Origin: an uncultured Veillonellaceae bacterium
GTDB taxonomy: Bacteria > Bacillota > Negativicutes > Veillonellales > Veillonellaceae
Assembly: GCA_945867815.1 (NCBI GenBank)
Contig: CAMBIX010000001.1
Location: forward strand, 372,001 to 436,000
Reading direction: 5' to 3'
Length of the DNA stretch: 64,000 bases
Every line of letters begins with the position of its first letter. Position 1 is the stretch's first letter. The notes beneath the pieces were generated by a model. That model made no database searches. It was given only the letters and a program-made list of their open reading frames with translations, and was not told the DNA's origin. The position numbers were made by a program, and so were the translations under genes. Positions 46,625 to 54,659 of this stretch are shown here, in pieces.

Positions 46625-47389
46625 ATGGAAAAATTATTTGATATAAACGAACAAGGTTACAGCATCCGCTGTAAATTAATAACGAAAGATAACGATAAAA
46701 ATAAACGCACCTTTTCTCACGTAGCTATCGTAACCCATGGCTACGGCAGTAATAAAGACACGGCTGGTACAAGTAAATTTGGTCAGCACCTGACAAGTAA
46801 ATACAAAGACTACGCCGTTATCGCCTTTGATTGGCCTTGTCACGGCGCCGATGCCCGTAAGAAATTAACCATTGCTGAATGTCTAACCTATTTAACCCTT
46901 GTTGTCAATTATGCCAAAGAAAGCTTACAGGCAGATAAACTATATATTTACTCAACTAGCTTTGGTGGCTACATCACCTTACGGTATCTTATTGAAGTAG
47001 GCAATCCCTTTACTAAAATCGCCCTACGCTGCCCTGCCATTGAAATGCACCGTACCATCCGCGAAAATATTGATGACGCCGATCTAAATAAACTAAAAAA
47101 AGGCAAAGACATCCAAGTTGGCTTTGCCCGTAAAATGAAAATTGACCAATCCTTTTTAGATGATTTAGATGCCTTTAAAATAACTAATCATGAATATTTT
47201 GATTTTGCTGACGATATGCTTATTATTCATGGTACCAAGGATACCATGGTACCTATTGCCGACTCCAAGCAATTCGCCGAAAATAATGTAATTCAATTTA
47301 TCCCTGTGGAAGGCGCCAACCATCCCTTCCAAGATCCTAATCACATGGCCTTAGCTATCCATAAAATTGTAGAGTTTTTTAGACCATAA
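46625..47389 (+). CDS. Alpha/beta hydrolase (serine esterase/lipase type)
   Basis: The 254-residue protein has the alpha/beta-hydrolase core: THGYGSNKDT oxyanion region near 38-47, a nucleophile elbow YSTSFGG near residue 115, an acidic residue in HGTKDTMVP and the late histidine in GANHPFQDPN. The family resembles cinnamoyl/feruloyl-esterase-like S9/S33 hydrolases; substrate unknown. No signal peptide. Single gene on the plus strand, ended by a strong terminator. Confidence 0.88.
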   Translation: MEKLFDINEQGYSIRCKLITKDNDKNKRTFSHVAIVTHGYGSNKDTAGTSKFGQHLTSKYKDYAVIAFDWPCHGADARKKLTIAECLTYLTLVVNYAKESLQADKLYIYSTSFGGYITLRYLIEVGNPFTKIALRCPAIEMHRTIRENIDDADLNKLKKGKDIQVGFARKMKIDQSFLDDLDAFKITNHEYFDFADDMLIIHGTKDTMVPIADSKQFAENNVIQFIPVEGANHPFQDPNHMALAIHKIVEFFRP

Positions 47390-47461
47390 CTATACTAAAT
47401 ATAAACTTTACCTATAGTAAATAGTTTCCCATATAGATATGACTATGCCTTGCTCAAACGT

Positions 47462-47498
47462 AAAACCACTCAGTCTTTCTTAATAACTGAGTGGTTTT
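47462..47498 (+). terminator. Terminator of the hydrolase gene
   Basis: Perfect 13-bp arms AAAACCACTCAGT and ACTGAGTGGTTTT, then TTA. Confidence 0.85.
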
Positions 47499-47649
47499 TA
47501 CTTATATATTATTTAATCCACTAAACCAAACTACCTATGCCCTTACTTAGATAACATCGGTACATACTGAATAATCTTACTTACAATAACCCGCAAAACC
47601 ATAGTAGAGCATTAAAAGATATAGATGTCCCCTTCAAGCAAACCATCTC

Positions 47650-47955
47650 CTATTCTAGCGGTTCATGATTATGATTCCAGTCTTCGTTTAAGCTCTGTGT
47701 TACCTTATCATTATAATACTGGGCAAACTTCTTATCTCGCCAAGTATCACGATTTGCACAAAGAGCTAACATTTCATCCGCTATCTCTTCTGCTGACTGT
47801 GGCTGCACATGATACACATAATGAGCCAACTTATAGATGAGCTTTTCTGTCTTTAGCTCATTGGCTAGTACATAACCAAATTCCTTAGGATACCCTAAGG
47901 CCTGTAAATTTTTCATCAATACTTGTCTTGCATCTCTTGTTTGCATTACATCCAC
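47650..47955 (-). CDS. Hypothetical protein, about 100 residues
   Basis: Starts MDVMQTRDARQVLMKNLQAL; either of the two Met codons may be used. Helical, with a central FGYVLANELKTEKLIYKLAHYV and an acidic EEIADEMLALC stretch; no membrane segment. It begins 1 base after the acetyltransferase stop, so the two are translationally coupled. Family not recognised. Confidence 0.7.
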   Translation of the reverse strand: MDVMQTRDARQVLMKNLQALGYPKEFGYVLANELKTEKLIYKLAHYVYHVQPQSAEEIADEMLALCANRDTWRDKKFAQYYNDKVTQSLNEDWNHNHEPLE

Positions 47956-47956
47956 C

Positions 47957-48625
47957 TTATAAACAACACTTTATTTTTGGATAAGGAATAACCGCTTCTG
48001 GCTGCTCTCTATGTGACCCTAACATTTTTTCCATCCAAATCATGTCATACCATCGGCCAAACTTATAACCACTATCATGAAACCTACCGACCAACTGATA
48101 GCCCATATATTCATGAAAGCGGGCACTATCTTTTGTAACGTATTCGTCTTCTTCTTTTGGATACGTAATACAAGCATTAACATTGAGAATATGCATCTTC
48201 TTTAAGACCTCTTCCAAGGCCTTATATAAAGCTTTGCCAATGCCCAATCGCTCATAATCTTTATCTACATAAATACTCGTTTCCACTGACCAGTCATAAG
48301 CCTTACGCGCTTTAAAAGTCCCTGCATAAGCATAACCTACTAATTTATCACCAATAAGTGCTACTAAATAGGGATAAGTCTTCATAGTAGCCGTCATCCG
48401 CTTCTTAAATTCATCAATACTAGGCACATCCCATTCAAAGGTAATGGCAGTCTTTTCTATATAATACCGATAAATAGCAAGGATTTGCTCCGCATCCGCC
48501 AAGCTCGCCTTTCTAAGGACTATCTCTTTTTTATCCATGTGTTTACCTGTCGACCAAGCATATCCCTTCTGTCGTTTATCTGGTTCTATCTCTTGACTAT
48601 AAGCTTCAAATATATCTTTATGCAC
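47957..48625 (-). CDS. GNAT acetyltransferase, phosphinothricin-acetyltransferase-like
   Basis: Acetyl-CoA-dependent N-acetyltransferase. From Met at 48538 the sequence MDKKEIVLRKASLADAEQIL is the usual GNAT start; the acceptor loop is TAITFEWDVP and the acetyl-CoA loop is DYERLGIGKALY. Similar proteins acetylate methionine derivatives or phosphinothricin. Two starts are possible: GTG at 48625 with a GGGGGATGAAAGG site, or ATG at 48538 with a poor site; the first 29 residues have no family match. ACGTAAA repeats lie just upstream. Confidence 0.85.
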   Translation of the reverse strand: MHKDIFEAYSQEIEPDKRQKGYAWSTGKHMDKKEIVLRKASLADAEQILAIYRYYIEKTAITFEWDVPSIDEFKKRMTATMKTYPYLVALIGDKLVGYAYAGTFKARKAYDWSVETSIYVDKDYERLGIGKALYKALEEVLKKMHILNVNACITYPKEEDEYVTKDSARFHEYMGYQLVGRFHDSGYKFGRWYDMIWMEKMLGSHREQPEAVIPYPKIKCCL

Positions 48626-48665
48626 CTTTCATCCCCCCCTCTACCTCATTTACTCCCTATTCGTT

Positions 48666-48710
48666 GCGACGTAAATCCAACGTAAATTTTTACGTCGTGT
48701 TTTACGTCGC
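48666..48710. repeat. Nested inverted and direct ACGTAAA repeats
   Basis: GCGACGTAAA (48666-48675) is mirrored by TTTACGTCGC (48701-48710). Between them are a second ACGTAAA and its complement TTTACGT. Four copies of one 7-base unit in 45 bases between the kptA remnant and the acetyltransferase promoter could be an operator or a terminator. Confidence 0.7.
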
Positions 48711-48727
48711 ATTATAAGCCGTATTTA

Positions 48728-49099
48728 TTATAACTCTGCTAAATACTCTACAGGCACCTGTTTAGTCAACCACACACCATTTACAGACCGATAAAAGGTA
48801 TAACCTTGTCGATACATATCTCTACTACTTACTTTATAAACAACAGCCTTGCCATGACGACTTCCTACCATAATCGCCATTTTCTTATCACCAGATAAAT
48901 GCACATATAAACGGCCCATAGGAAGAAGCCCCTTCTGATTAATAGCCGCTACGGATTTTTCACCCGTTCCATGATACAAATATTCCAGTGGCTCCACTAT
49001 AGGCAAAGATATATCTACAGATATAGACTGCCCTTGATTAGCTCGTATCTTTGAATGATTAGCATTAAAAGAAGAGTAATGGTTTGTATTGAGTAAATA
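48728..49099 (-). pseudogene. kptA: kptA (RNA 2'-phosphotransferase) missing its N-terminal domain
   Basis: The open frame from 49099 reads SSFNANHSKIRANQGQSISVD, then LYHGTG, RLYVHLSGDKKMA, VGSRHGKAVVYKV and FYRSVNGVWLTKQVP, the complete ADP-ribosyltransferase half of Tpt1/KptA. The upstream winged-helix domain of about 60-70 residues is gone; a TGA at 49100-49102 closes the frame and only TTG 49006 could start. The break abuts the decarboxylase-cupin gene, which suggests loss when that DNA arrived. Confidence 0.75.
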
Positions 49100-49112
49100 T
49101 CAATTTGATTAA

Positions 49113-49880
49113 CTAATGCAGCTCTGAATATATCTCATCATCTACTGCTTCCAGCCATTCATTAGAACTGTCTTTGCCTGGAACTTCAATTGCTAAATGA
49201 CTGAACCAGGAATCCGGTGCAGCCCCATGCCAGTGCTTTACACCTACCGGAATGTTGATGCAATCACCTGGTTTTAATTCCACTGCATCTTTGCCCCATT
49301 CCTGATAGTAGCCGCGTCCTGCCACGCAGACGAGTATCTGTCCACCATTCTCAGAGGCATGATGAATATGCCAGTTATTTCTACATCCCGGTTCAAAGGT
49401 TACGTTAAAGATGCCTACCTGATCCGTTGATACAGGTGCCAAATAGGACTGCCCAACAAAGTATTTTGCATAAGCATCATTTGGTGCTCCGATTGGAAAT
49501 ACCATTTCCTTTGCATGAGCTCTCATAGCTTCGTCTTCATAAGGAAGATCTCCTTCTCCGGTCTTCCATACTTCTTTCGCCAGGTTGAATACAGCCCATC
49601 CCTTTGGCCATCCTACATAGAATGCCACATGGGTGATCACTGCCGCGATTTCTTTCTGGGTTACACCATGCGCCTTTGCATTCTGCAGATGATATTTCAG
49701 AGACGAATCTGTAATACCTGAAGACATGAGCGCAACTACTGTGATAATACTTCTTGTCTTTACATCGATATCCTGATTATTCCAGTTTTCCCCAAAGAGA
49801 ACATCATCATTATAGTGAGCAAACTCCGGTGCAAATTCTCCGACAGCAGCTCTACCTGCTGTCTGTACTATCTTCTTCAT
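49113..49880 (-). CDS. Carboxymuconolactone decarboxylase / cupin fusion protein
   Basis: The 255-residue protein has an AhpD/CMD-type helical domain at about 20-110 (TRSIITVVALMSSGI, EIAAVITHVAFYVGWPK) and a cupin domain at about 150-235 (metal-site style HIHHASENGGQILVCVAGRG and GVKHWHGA). In this fusion the CMD domain lacks the CxxC redox pair of AhpD. Often beside flavodoxin-like reductases, as here. The biochemical role is unknown. Codon choice (more CTG, GGA) differs somewhat from the flanks, suggesting transfer. Confidence 0.85.
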   Translation of the reverse strand: MKKIVQTAGRAAVGEFAPEFAHYNDDVLFGENWNNQDIDVKTRSIITVVALMSSGITDSSLKYHLQNAKAHGVTQKEIAAVITHVAFYVGWPKGWAVFNLAKEVWKTGEGDLPYEDEAMRAHAKEMVFPIGAPNDAYAKYFVGQSYLAPVSTDQVGIFNVTFEPGCRNNWHIHHASENGGQILVCVAGRGYYQEWGKDAVELKPGDCINIPVGVKHWHGAAPDSWFSHLAIEVPGKDSSNEWLEAVDDEIYSELH

Positions 49881-49942
49881 TATTTTTATACTCTACTTTC
49901 TAATCGTCACTAGCTTTTTCATCTTACAGAGCCTTTCCAAGC

Positions 49943-50110
49943 TCATAGGGCAAGGCATCCGATACAGAACTTAATGTCCTTCCCCTTCAGAGAAATATAT
50001 TCTACATCGTGTCCGGCTTCCCTTGCTCCTTTTTCACATTCCTTAGCAAGAATATCGGAATTACTGCCGTCACGAAGGCTTGTTGAAATAATAAGTACTT
50101 TCTTTGCCAT
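49943..50110 (-). pseudogene. NADPH-dependent FMN reductase, truncated
   Basis: MAKKVLIISTSLRDGSNSD is the flavin-binding loop of iron-sulfur flavoprotein/NAD(P)H:FMN reductases, and CIGCLA matches the family cysteine motif near residue 50, but the frame ends in TGA two codons later (55 residues in place of about 180). The remaining 60 bases to the next gene have no continuation. It is a remnant probably once co-transcribed with the decarboxylase-cupin gene. Confidence 0.75.
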
Positions 50111-50153
50111 CTTAACCTACCCCATTTTTTTCATTAATTTTACCGTCTGAAGT

Positions 50154-50171
50154 TGTCAAGATTGGTTGACA
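50154..50171. repeat. Palindrome beside the insertion sequence
   Basis: TGTCAA and TTGACA separated by 6 bases, about 25 bases outside the left end of the IS30-type element. IS30-family elements favour palindromic targets; this could be a remnant of such a site or of an older element. Confidence 0.4.
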
Positions 50172-50196
50172 CTTTTTTTACAAGAATTTATACGTA

Positions 50197-51390
50197 AATT
50201 GCAAATCGAAGTTAAACACTTTCTTAAAAGTCATCAATTACCCTAATAACCTAACTTCTTCTAGGAATGCCTCTAGTGGTGTTTTATAGCCTAAGATCTT
50301 ACGTGGTAAATTATTGCACTGACGCATAGCTCTTCTAATCAGACTTTCTGATACAGTAGAGATAGGCATTCCTTTAGGGATGAATCGTCTAAGTAATCCA
50401 TTATGCCGTTCGTTAGAACCTCGCTCCCATGAAGAGTAAGGATGGGCAAAGTAAATATCAAGTGAATCTGAGGCTAATTCAGCTATAGTACTGAACTCGC
50501 TGCCATTATCACTAGTAATACTCTTGCATATGTCCTTAAGGTTCTCAGAATCTGTAAAAGTGGATAACCAAGTTTCTAGCGTACATTTTACATCTTCAGC
50601 TCGTCCAGATTGACTTCGTAAAACGACGTATAAGCGCGTTTTACGTTCAATCAGGGTAACTAGTACCTGGTCATTTTTATTCTTAGTACCTCGCACAGTA
50701 TCTATTTCCCAGTGACCAAATTCTTCTCTAGTATCTATTGAAGAAGGACGTTCATCAATAGATGCCCCTAATCGCTTTTTATTCTGGCGAGTATGAGCTT
50801 TGCGTTGAGAGCGCTTAACTATTAGTGGCAAATCAATTGGACGTATAGATAATGAGGCCTGATGAATGTAGTTATATATTGTTTTAGTACATGCCATCTC
50901 ACACTCTTTAAACAATGCCATACGTTTAGCATGTCCGACGGTTGAATCAACAGACCAACCGTCTTTTATGAAACGTTCTTCAACCCAATCTAGGAAGCGA
51001 CCTATGCGTATAACCTTCTTATGTGAGATAGAATGACTATGCATTTTCTCATACTTAATTTGTCCAGCATCAGCACAGTAAAGAAGGCAAGATTTACCTT
51101 GCTTTATCTGCACAACTGTACCCCGCTTTAACTCTGAATATATCGTGGTACGAGACCTTTTTAAGTCTTGAGCTATTCGTGTTATGTTGCATTTAGCGCG
51201 TGTTCTTTGCTCGATGTAGAAGCGTTCAGCATAATTTAGATGTTTTCTTGAACGGGTAGACGTGATATGATTAGTGTATTCCATAGTGGGTACCTCCTTG
51301 GTTATGACATTTAATATGTGGTTACAACATAATCATATCACAGGTCACCTACTATGGAATTTTTTATGTGTTCAACTTCATTTTACAATC
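50197..51390. mobile_element. IS30-family insertion sequence
   Basis: About 1.2 kb. Imperfect terminal inverted repeats: left AATTGCAAATCGAAGTTAAA (from 50197) and right, complemented, GATTGTAAAATGAAGTTGAA (from about 51390), matching at about 20 of 25 positions. One intact transposase gene fills the inside. No clear target duplication could be read. It lies between the truncated flavoprotein gene and the RNA methyltransferase. Confidence 0.85.
50238..51284 (-). CDS. IS30-family transposase
   Basis: The 348-residue protein has an N-terminal HTH (LNYAERFYIEQRTRAKCNI, DLKRSRTTIYSELKRG) and the DDE integrase core: GHWEIDTVRG (first D), ITSDNGSEF (second D) and SWERGSNERHNGLLRRF (E). No frameshift; the AAGGAGGTACC ribosome binding site precedes the ATG, so it may be active. 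Confidence 0.95.
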   Translation of the reverse strand: MEYTNHITSTRSRKHLNYAERFYIEQRTRAKCNITRIAQDLKRSRTTIYSELKRGTVVQIKQGKSCLLYCADAGQIKYEKMHSHSISHKKVIRIGRFLDWVEERFIKDGWSVDSTVGHAKRMALFKECEMACTKTIYNYIHQASLSIRPIDLPLIVKRSQRKAHTRQNKKRLGASIDERPSSIDTREEFGHWEIDTVRGTKNKNDQVLVTLIERKTRLYVVLRSQSGRAEDVKCTLETWLSTFTDSENLKDICKSITSDNGSEFSTIAELASDSLDIYFAHPYSSWERGSNERHNGLLRRFIPKGMPISTVSESLIRRAMRQCNNLPRKILGYKTPLEAFLEEVRLLG

Positions 51391-51496
51391 AACCGCTCAA
51401 ATTTATTATTCATTGTAATAGGCTTCGTTAAAGCAATTCTATCAAACTATTTTTGGATATTATAACTTAATTATACTAAGACATTCTAATGCTTTT

Positions 51497-52894
51497 TCAG
51501 TCGCTTCGCTCCTTCACAAGCAAAGAAACTACCTCAACATGCCCCGTATGCGGAAACATATCTACTGGCTGCACTTTCTCTAATCTATACCCTAAGGGCC
51601 GTAAGACCGCTATATCTCGCGCCATTGTTGCTGGATTACAAGACACATAGACAATCCGTTTCGGCTGCATAGCCGCTCCTGCACGCAATACGGCTTCATC
51701 ACAACCAGCCCGTACTGGATCCATAATAATAACACTTGGCCGCACGCCTTCTTTGTAAAGCTTAGGCATAGCCTTAGCCGCATCAGCCACTATAAATTCT
51801 GCATTGGTAATAGCATTACGTTCCGCATTTTTACGAGCATCTAAAATAGCCGTCTCTACAATTTCAATACCAATAACTTTTTTACAAGACCTAGCAGCTG
51901 CTAAGGATATAGTCCCTGTTCCACAATAGGCATCAATAACTATATCGTCTGAACTTAAATCGGCCATCGCTAGAGCCGTCTTATATAAAACTTCTGTCTG
52001 TTTAGGATTGACCTGAAAAAAAGAATGTGGCGAAATTTGAAAATCTAAGTCAAAAATAGAGTCGCTAATCGTTTCTTTTCCCCATAACACTGTATTTTTC
52101 TGTCCTAAAATCACATTGGTCTGCTTGGGATTATAATTCTGTATAATCGCTATCACATTAGGGCAGACCTTCCGAATACCGGCTACCCATGTTTCTGCCT
52201 TAGGCAATGTCTTTGTTGCCGTTACTAGGACCAGCATCCATTCTTCTTTTTTATCCTTATGCGTATGATTTGCTATCCGGCCTACAATATGCCGCAATAC
52301 ACCTTTACCAGTCTTTTCATCATAAGGAACTGTACCTGTCTCTTTAATTAATTGCTTACAAATATGGGCTAAGCGATTATTACCTTCCATTTGAATTAGG
52401 CAATCTTGCATATCTATAATCTGATGACTGCCACGTGCATAAAAACCCATCATCGGTTTAGCTAAATTGCCACCTACCGGCAGCTGCATCTTATTACGGT
52501 AAGCCCACGGTTCCTCCATACCCAATACAGACTGAACTAAATCAGGATTATCCTTAGCTATGCGTTCAATCACATCCTTTACTTGCTGTCTTTTCTGTGC
52601 TAATTGGGCCTCATAAGATAGGTGCTGTGTCTGACAACCACCACAAGCTTCATAAATAGGACAAGGTGCTTCTACTCGATTCAGTGATGGTTCTTCTATT
52701 TTTAATAATTTAGCCGTTGCATATTTTTTCTTTACCAAATCAATTTCTACTAATACTGTCTCTTCGGGCAAGGCCATAGGCACAAAGATAGTAAAGCCGT
52801 CCACATGGCCTATACCTTCTCCATGTTGCCCCATACGTTCAATTTGTATATGCCGCTTTTCACCTACAGCGACTGGCACTTGTCCTTTTCCCAT
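51497..52894 (-). CDS. 23S rRNA (uracil-C5)-methyltransferase, RlmD/RumA type
   Basis: SAM-dependent RNA m5U methyltransferase. The 465-residue protein has an N-terminal TRAM domain (about 12-70), a [4Fe-4S] ligand set (CPIYEACGGCQTQHL plus a later Cys), the SAM motif DAYCGTGTISLAAA, DPVRAGCDE and the catalytic Cys in VYVSCNPATMARD. The exact uridine cannot be assigned. Monocistronic on the minus strand; an AT-rich stretch of about 180 bases precedes it. Confidence 0.92.
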   Translation of the reverse strand: MGKGQVPVAVGEKRHIQIERMGQHGEGIGHVDGFTIFVPMALPEETVLVEIDLVKKKYATAKLLKIEEPSLNRVEAPCPIYEACGGCQTQHLSYEAQLAQKRQQVKDVIERIAKDNPDLVQSVLGMEEPWAYRNKMQLPVGGNLAKPMMGFYARGSHQIIDMQDCLIQMEGNNRLAHICKQLIKETGTVPYDEKTGKGVLRHIVGRIANHTHKDKKEEWMLVLVTATKTLPKAETWVAGIRKVCPNVIAIIQNYNPKQTNVILGQKNTVLWGKETISDSIFDLDFQISPHSFFQVNPKQTEVLYKTALAMADLSSDDIVIDAYCGTGTISLAAARSCKKVIGIEIVETAILDARKNAERNAITNAEFIVADAAKAMPKLYKEGVRPSVIIMDPVRAGCDEAVLRAGAAMQPKRIVYVSCNPATMARDIAVLRPLGYRLEKVQPVDMFPHTGHVEVVSLLVKERSD

Positions 52895-53073
52895 TACCTA
52901 TTAACTCCTATCTTACCGCATTATATCTATCTTAACTTACATTCTATATTATTTTATGTTGCCTTTTATTACTCTATCTATTTTTAACCGTTCTCATATC
53001 GATCCCATGCCTACTTAATGACTAACAAGCTTATTGTGCATTTACTTATTAACAGCCACGCATAGAATCCCGA

Positions 53074-53724
53074 CTAGCGTAAAAACAAGGCAGCTAAAGC
53101 CATCGCATTACAAGCCCCATGAGCCAATACAGAGAAAAAGAGACTTCGTGTCTCCTTATAGACCGTCCCAAAAATAACACCTAAGCCAGCATACAAGAAA
53201 AAGGTATTGATTGACTCCGGTCCATGGAACAATCCAAATAAAGCGGATGAGCCAAATAAAGCCACGGTAGGCCATTTTCGAGGAAAGGCATTAAATAAGA
53301 TACCCCGAAATAGGAACTCCTCGACTACAGGCGCTATGCCCACAGCAAAGACAGCAAATAGCCAAAAGCTATGTTTACCTGCTTCTCGTAATAACACTTC
53401 CTGATTTCTTGGCTCTCCCGTAATAAAGAAGTTCATAAAAATTTCCCATATTAGGGCTGCTAAAGCCGAAAAAACGAGTAATTTTAAAATTTGAAATAAA
53501 TCGACTTTTACATGCCAGCCCATACGAATACGCCGCCACTTAAAAAGCCAGGCCATTAGGATAAAAAAGACAATATCTGCCAGCATTGTTAAGAGCAATA
53601 CATTCGTCATGTGCACATAGTGTTTATTTACCCAAAAAAGACCTAAAGCCGTACCAACAAAAAGGGCGAGTGCCAAGAGCCCCCACCCTAATCGTTTCCA
53701 GAATGATAAACGGCTAAATTCCAT
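53074..53724 (-). CDS. CPBP family intramembrane metalloprotease
   Basis: The 216-residue polytopic membrane protein has the CAAX-protease/bacteriocin-processing motifs: VEEFLFRG (EE...R), LFGLFHGPES (His) and SVLAHGACNAM (second His). Seven or so hydrophobic helices. Its natural substrate is unknown. It follows the TerC gene by 21 bases, so they are co-transcribed. Confidence 0.9.
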   Translation of the reverse strand: MEFSRLSFWKRLGWGLLALALFVGTALGLFWVNKHYVHMTNVLLLTMLADIVFFILMAWLFKWRRIRMGWHVKVDLFQILKLLVFSALAALIWEIFMNFFITGEPRNQEVLLREAGKHSFWLFAVFAVGIAPVVEEFLFRGILFNAFPRKWPTVALFGSSALFGLFHGPESINTFFLYAGLGVIFGTVYKETRSLFFSVLAHGACNAMALAALFLR

Positions 53725-53745
53725 TTTCTATCATCCTCACTTTTA

Positions 53746-54402
53746 CTATTTACGAACTTGATTAATAATCCATACGGCCATAAAGGTAATAATAACGGCC
53801 ACCACACTAACCCATAATTCATAGCCATTAATAAACGGCTGAATTATATTATCTGCGGCTACCATTTCACCGCCGACCCAAGCCAATACGGCACCGCCAA
53901 AATATAAAATGGCTGGATATTTATGGATAAGCTTAGCAAATAAAGAAGCGCTAAATAAAATAAGTGGTATGGTAATCAATATACCAGCTGCAATCAACTC
54001 CATCTGCCCATTAGCAGCCGCTACAATGCCAAGAACATTATCGATACTCATCATAGCATCCGCTACTAAGATAGTCACAACAGCACCCAAAAGGGAATCC
54101 TTAGCTGTCACTTCCTGCTCATCTTCACCAACTAATAATTTTACGGCAATCCATAATAGGATAATGCCACCAATAACGTGCAAGGCCGGAATATAATGCA
54201 AGGCCTCTGCTAAGACAAAGGCAAATAAAAGGCGAAGGACAATAGCGCCTCCTGTGCCCCAGAAAATGGCTTTCTTCTGCAAGTGACTATCCAATTTACC
54301 AGCTGCCATACCAATAACAACGGCATTATCACAAGATAAAACAAGGTCAATAATAATAATTTTACCAATCGCCAGCCACGTGGCCAGTTCTAAAAATTCC
54401 AT
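53746..54402 (-). CDS. TerC family integral membrane protein (YjbE-type)
   Basis: The 218-residue protein has the TerC pattern: IDLVLSCDNAVVIGMA near residue 20 and the repeated second copy VADAMMSIDNVLGIVAAA, with conserved acidic residues in membrane helices. Related YceF/YkoY proteins assist manganese export or metal loading of secreted enzymes; here that role is an inference. First gene of a two-gene unit with the CPBP protease. Confidence 0.9.
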   Translation of the reverse strand: MEFLELATWLAIGKIIIIDLVLSCDNAVVIGMAAGKLDSHLQKKAIFWGTGGAIVLRLLFAFVLAEALHYIPALHVIGGIILLWIAVKLLVGEDEQEVTAKDSLLGAVVTILVADAMMSIDNVLGIVAAANGQMELIAAGILITIPLILFSASLFAKLIHKYPAILYFGGAVLAWVGGEMVAADNIIQPFINGYELWVSVVAVIITFMAVWIINQVRK

Positions 54403-54541
54403 ACAGTTAAGCGAATCCTTTCACTAAAAATATACGTTATTTACTTACAGCTTCCTATAACAGCTTATTTCAAATTACATAACCAAAGCAAATTCTTCAA
54501 CTAGAAGTAAACAGGAAATAGCCGTCTCAACCCCTATATGA

Positions 54542-54610
54542 TATAATCGGTAACATATGTTACTTAAAACCTATCTTATAGCGGTATAATAGTAACATAT
54601 ATAGTGTATT
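54542..54610 (+). promoter_or_regulatory. Operator-promoter region of the MATE exporter
   Basis: TATAAT (54542-54547) is followed by the perfect 14-base palindrome GTAACATATGTTAC (54550-54563), and a second TATAAT (54585-54590) is followed by the half-copy AGTAACATATATAG (54591-54604). Two promoters, each with the same binding site just downstream of the -10 box, suggest control by a MarR/TetR-type repressor located elsewhere. Confidence 0.65.
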
Positions 54611-54659
54611 ATACCATACACTTACTCAATATATCGAATCTTTTCTAACCGAGGATCTT

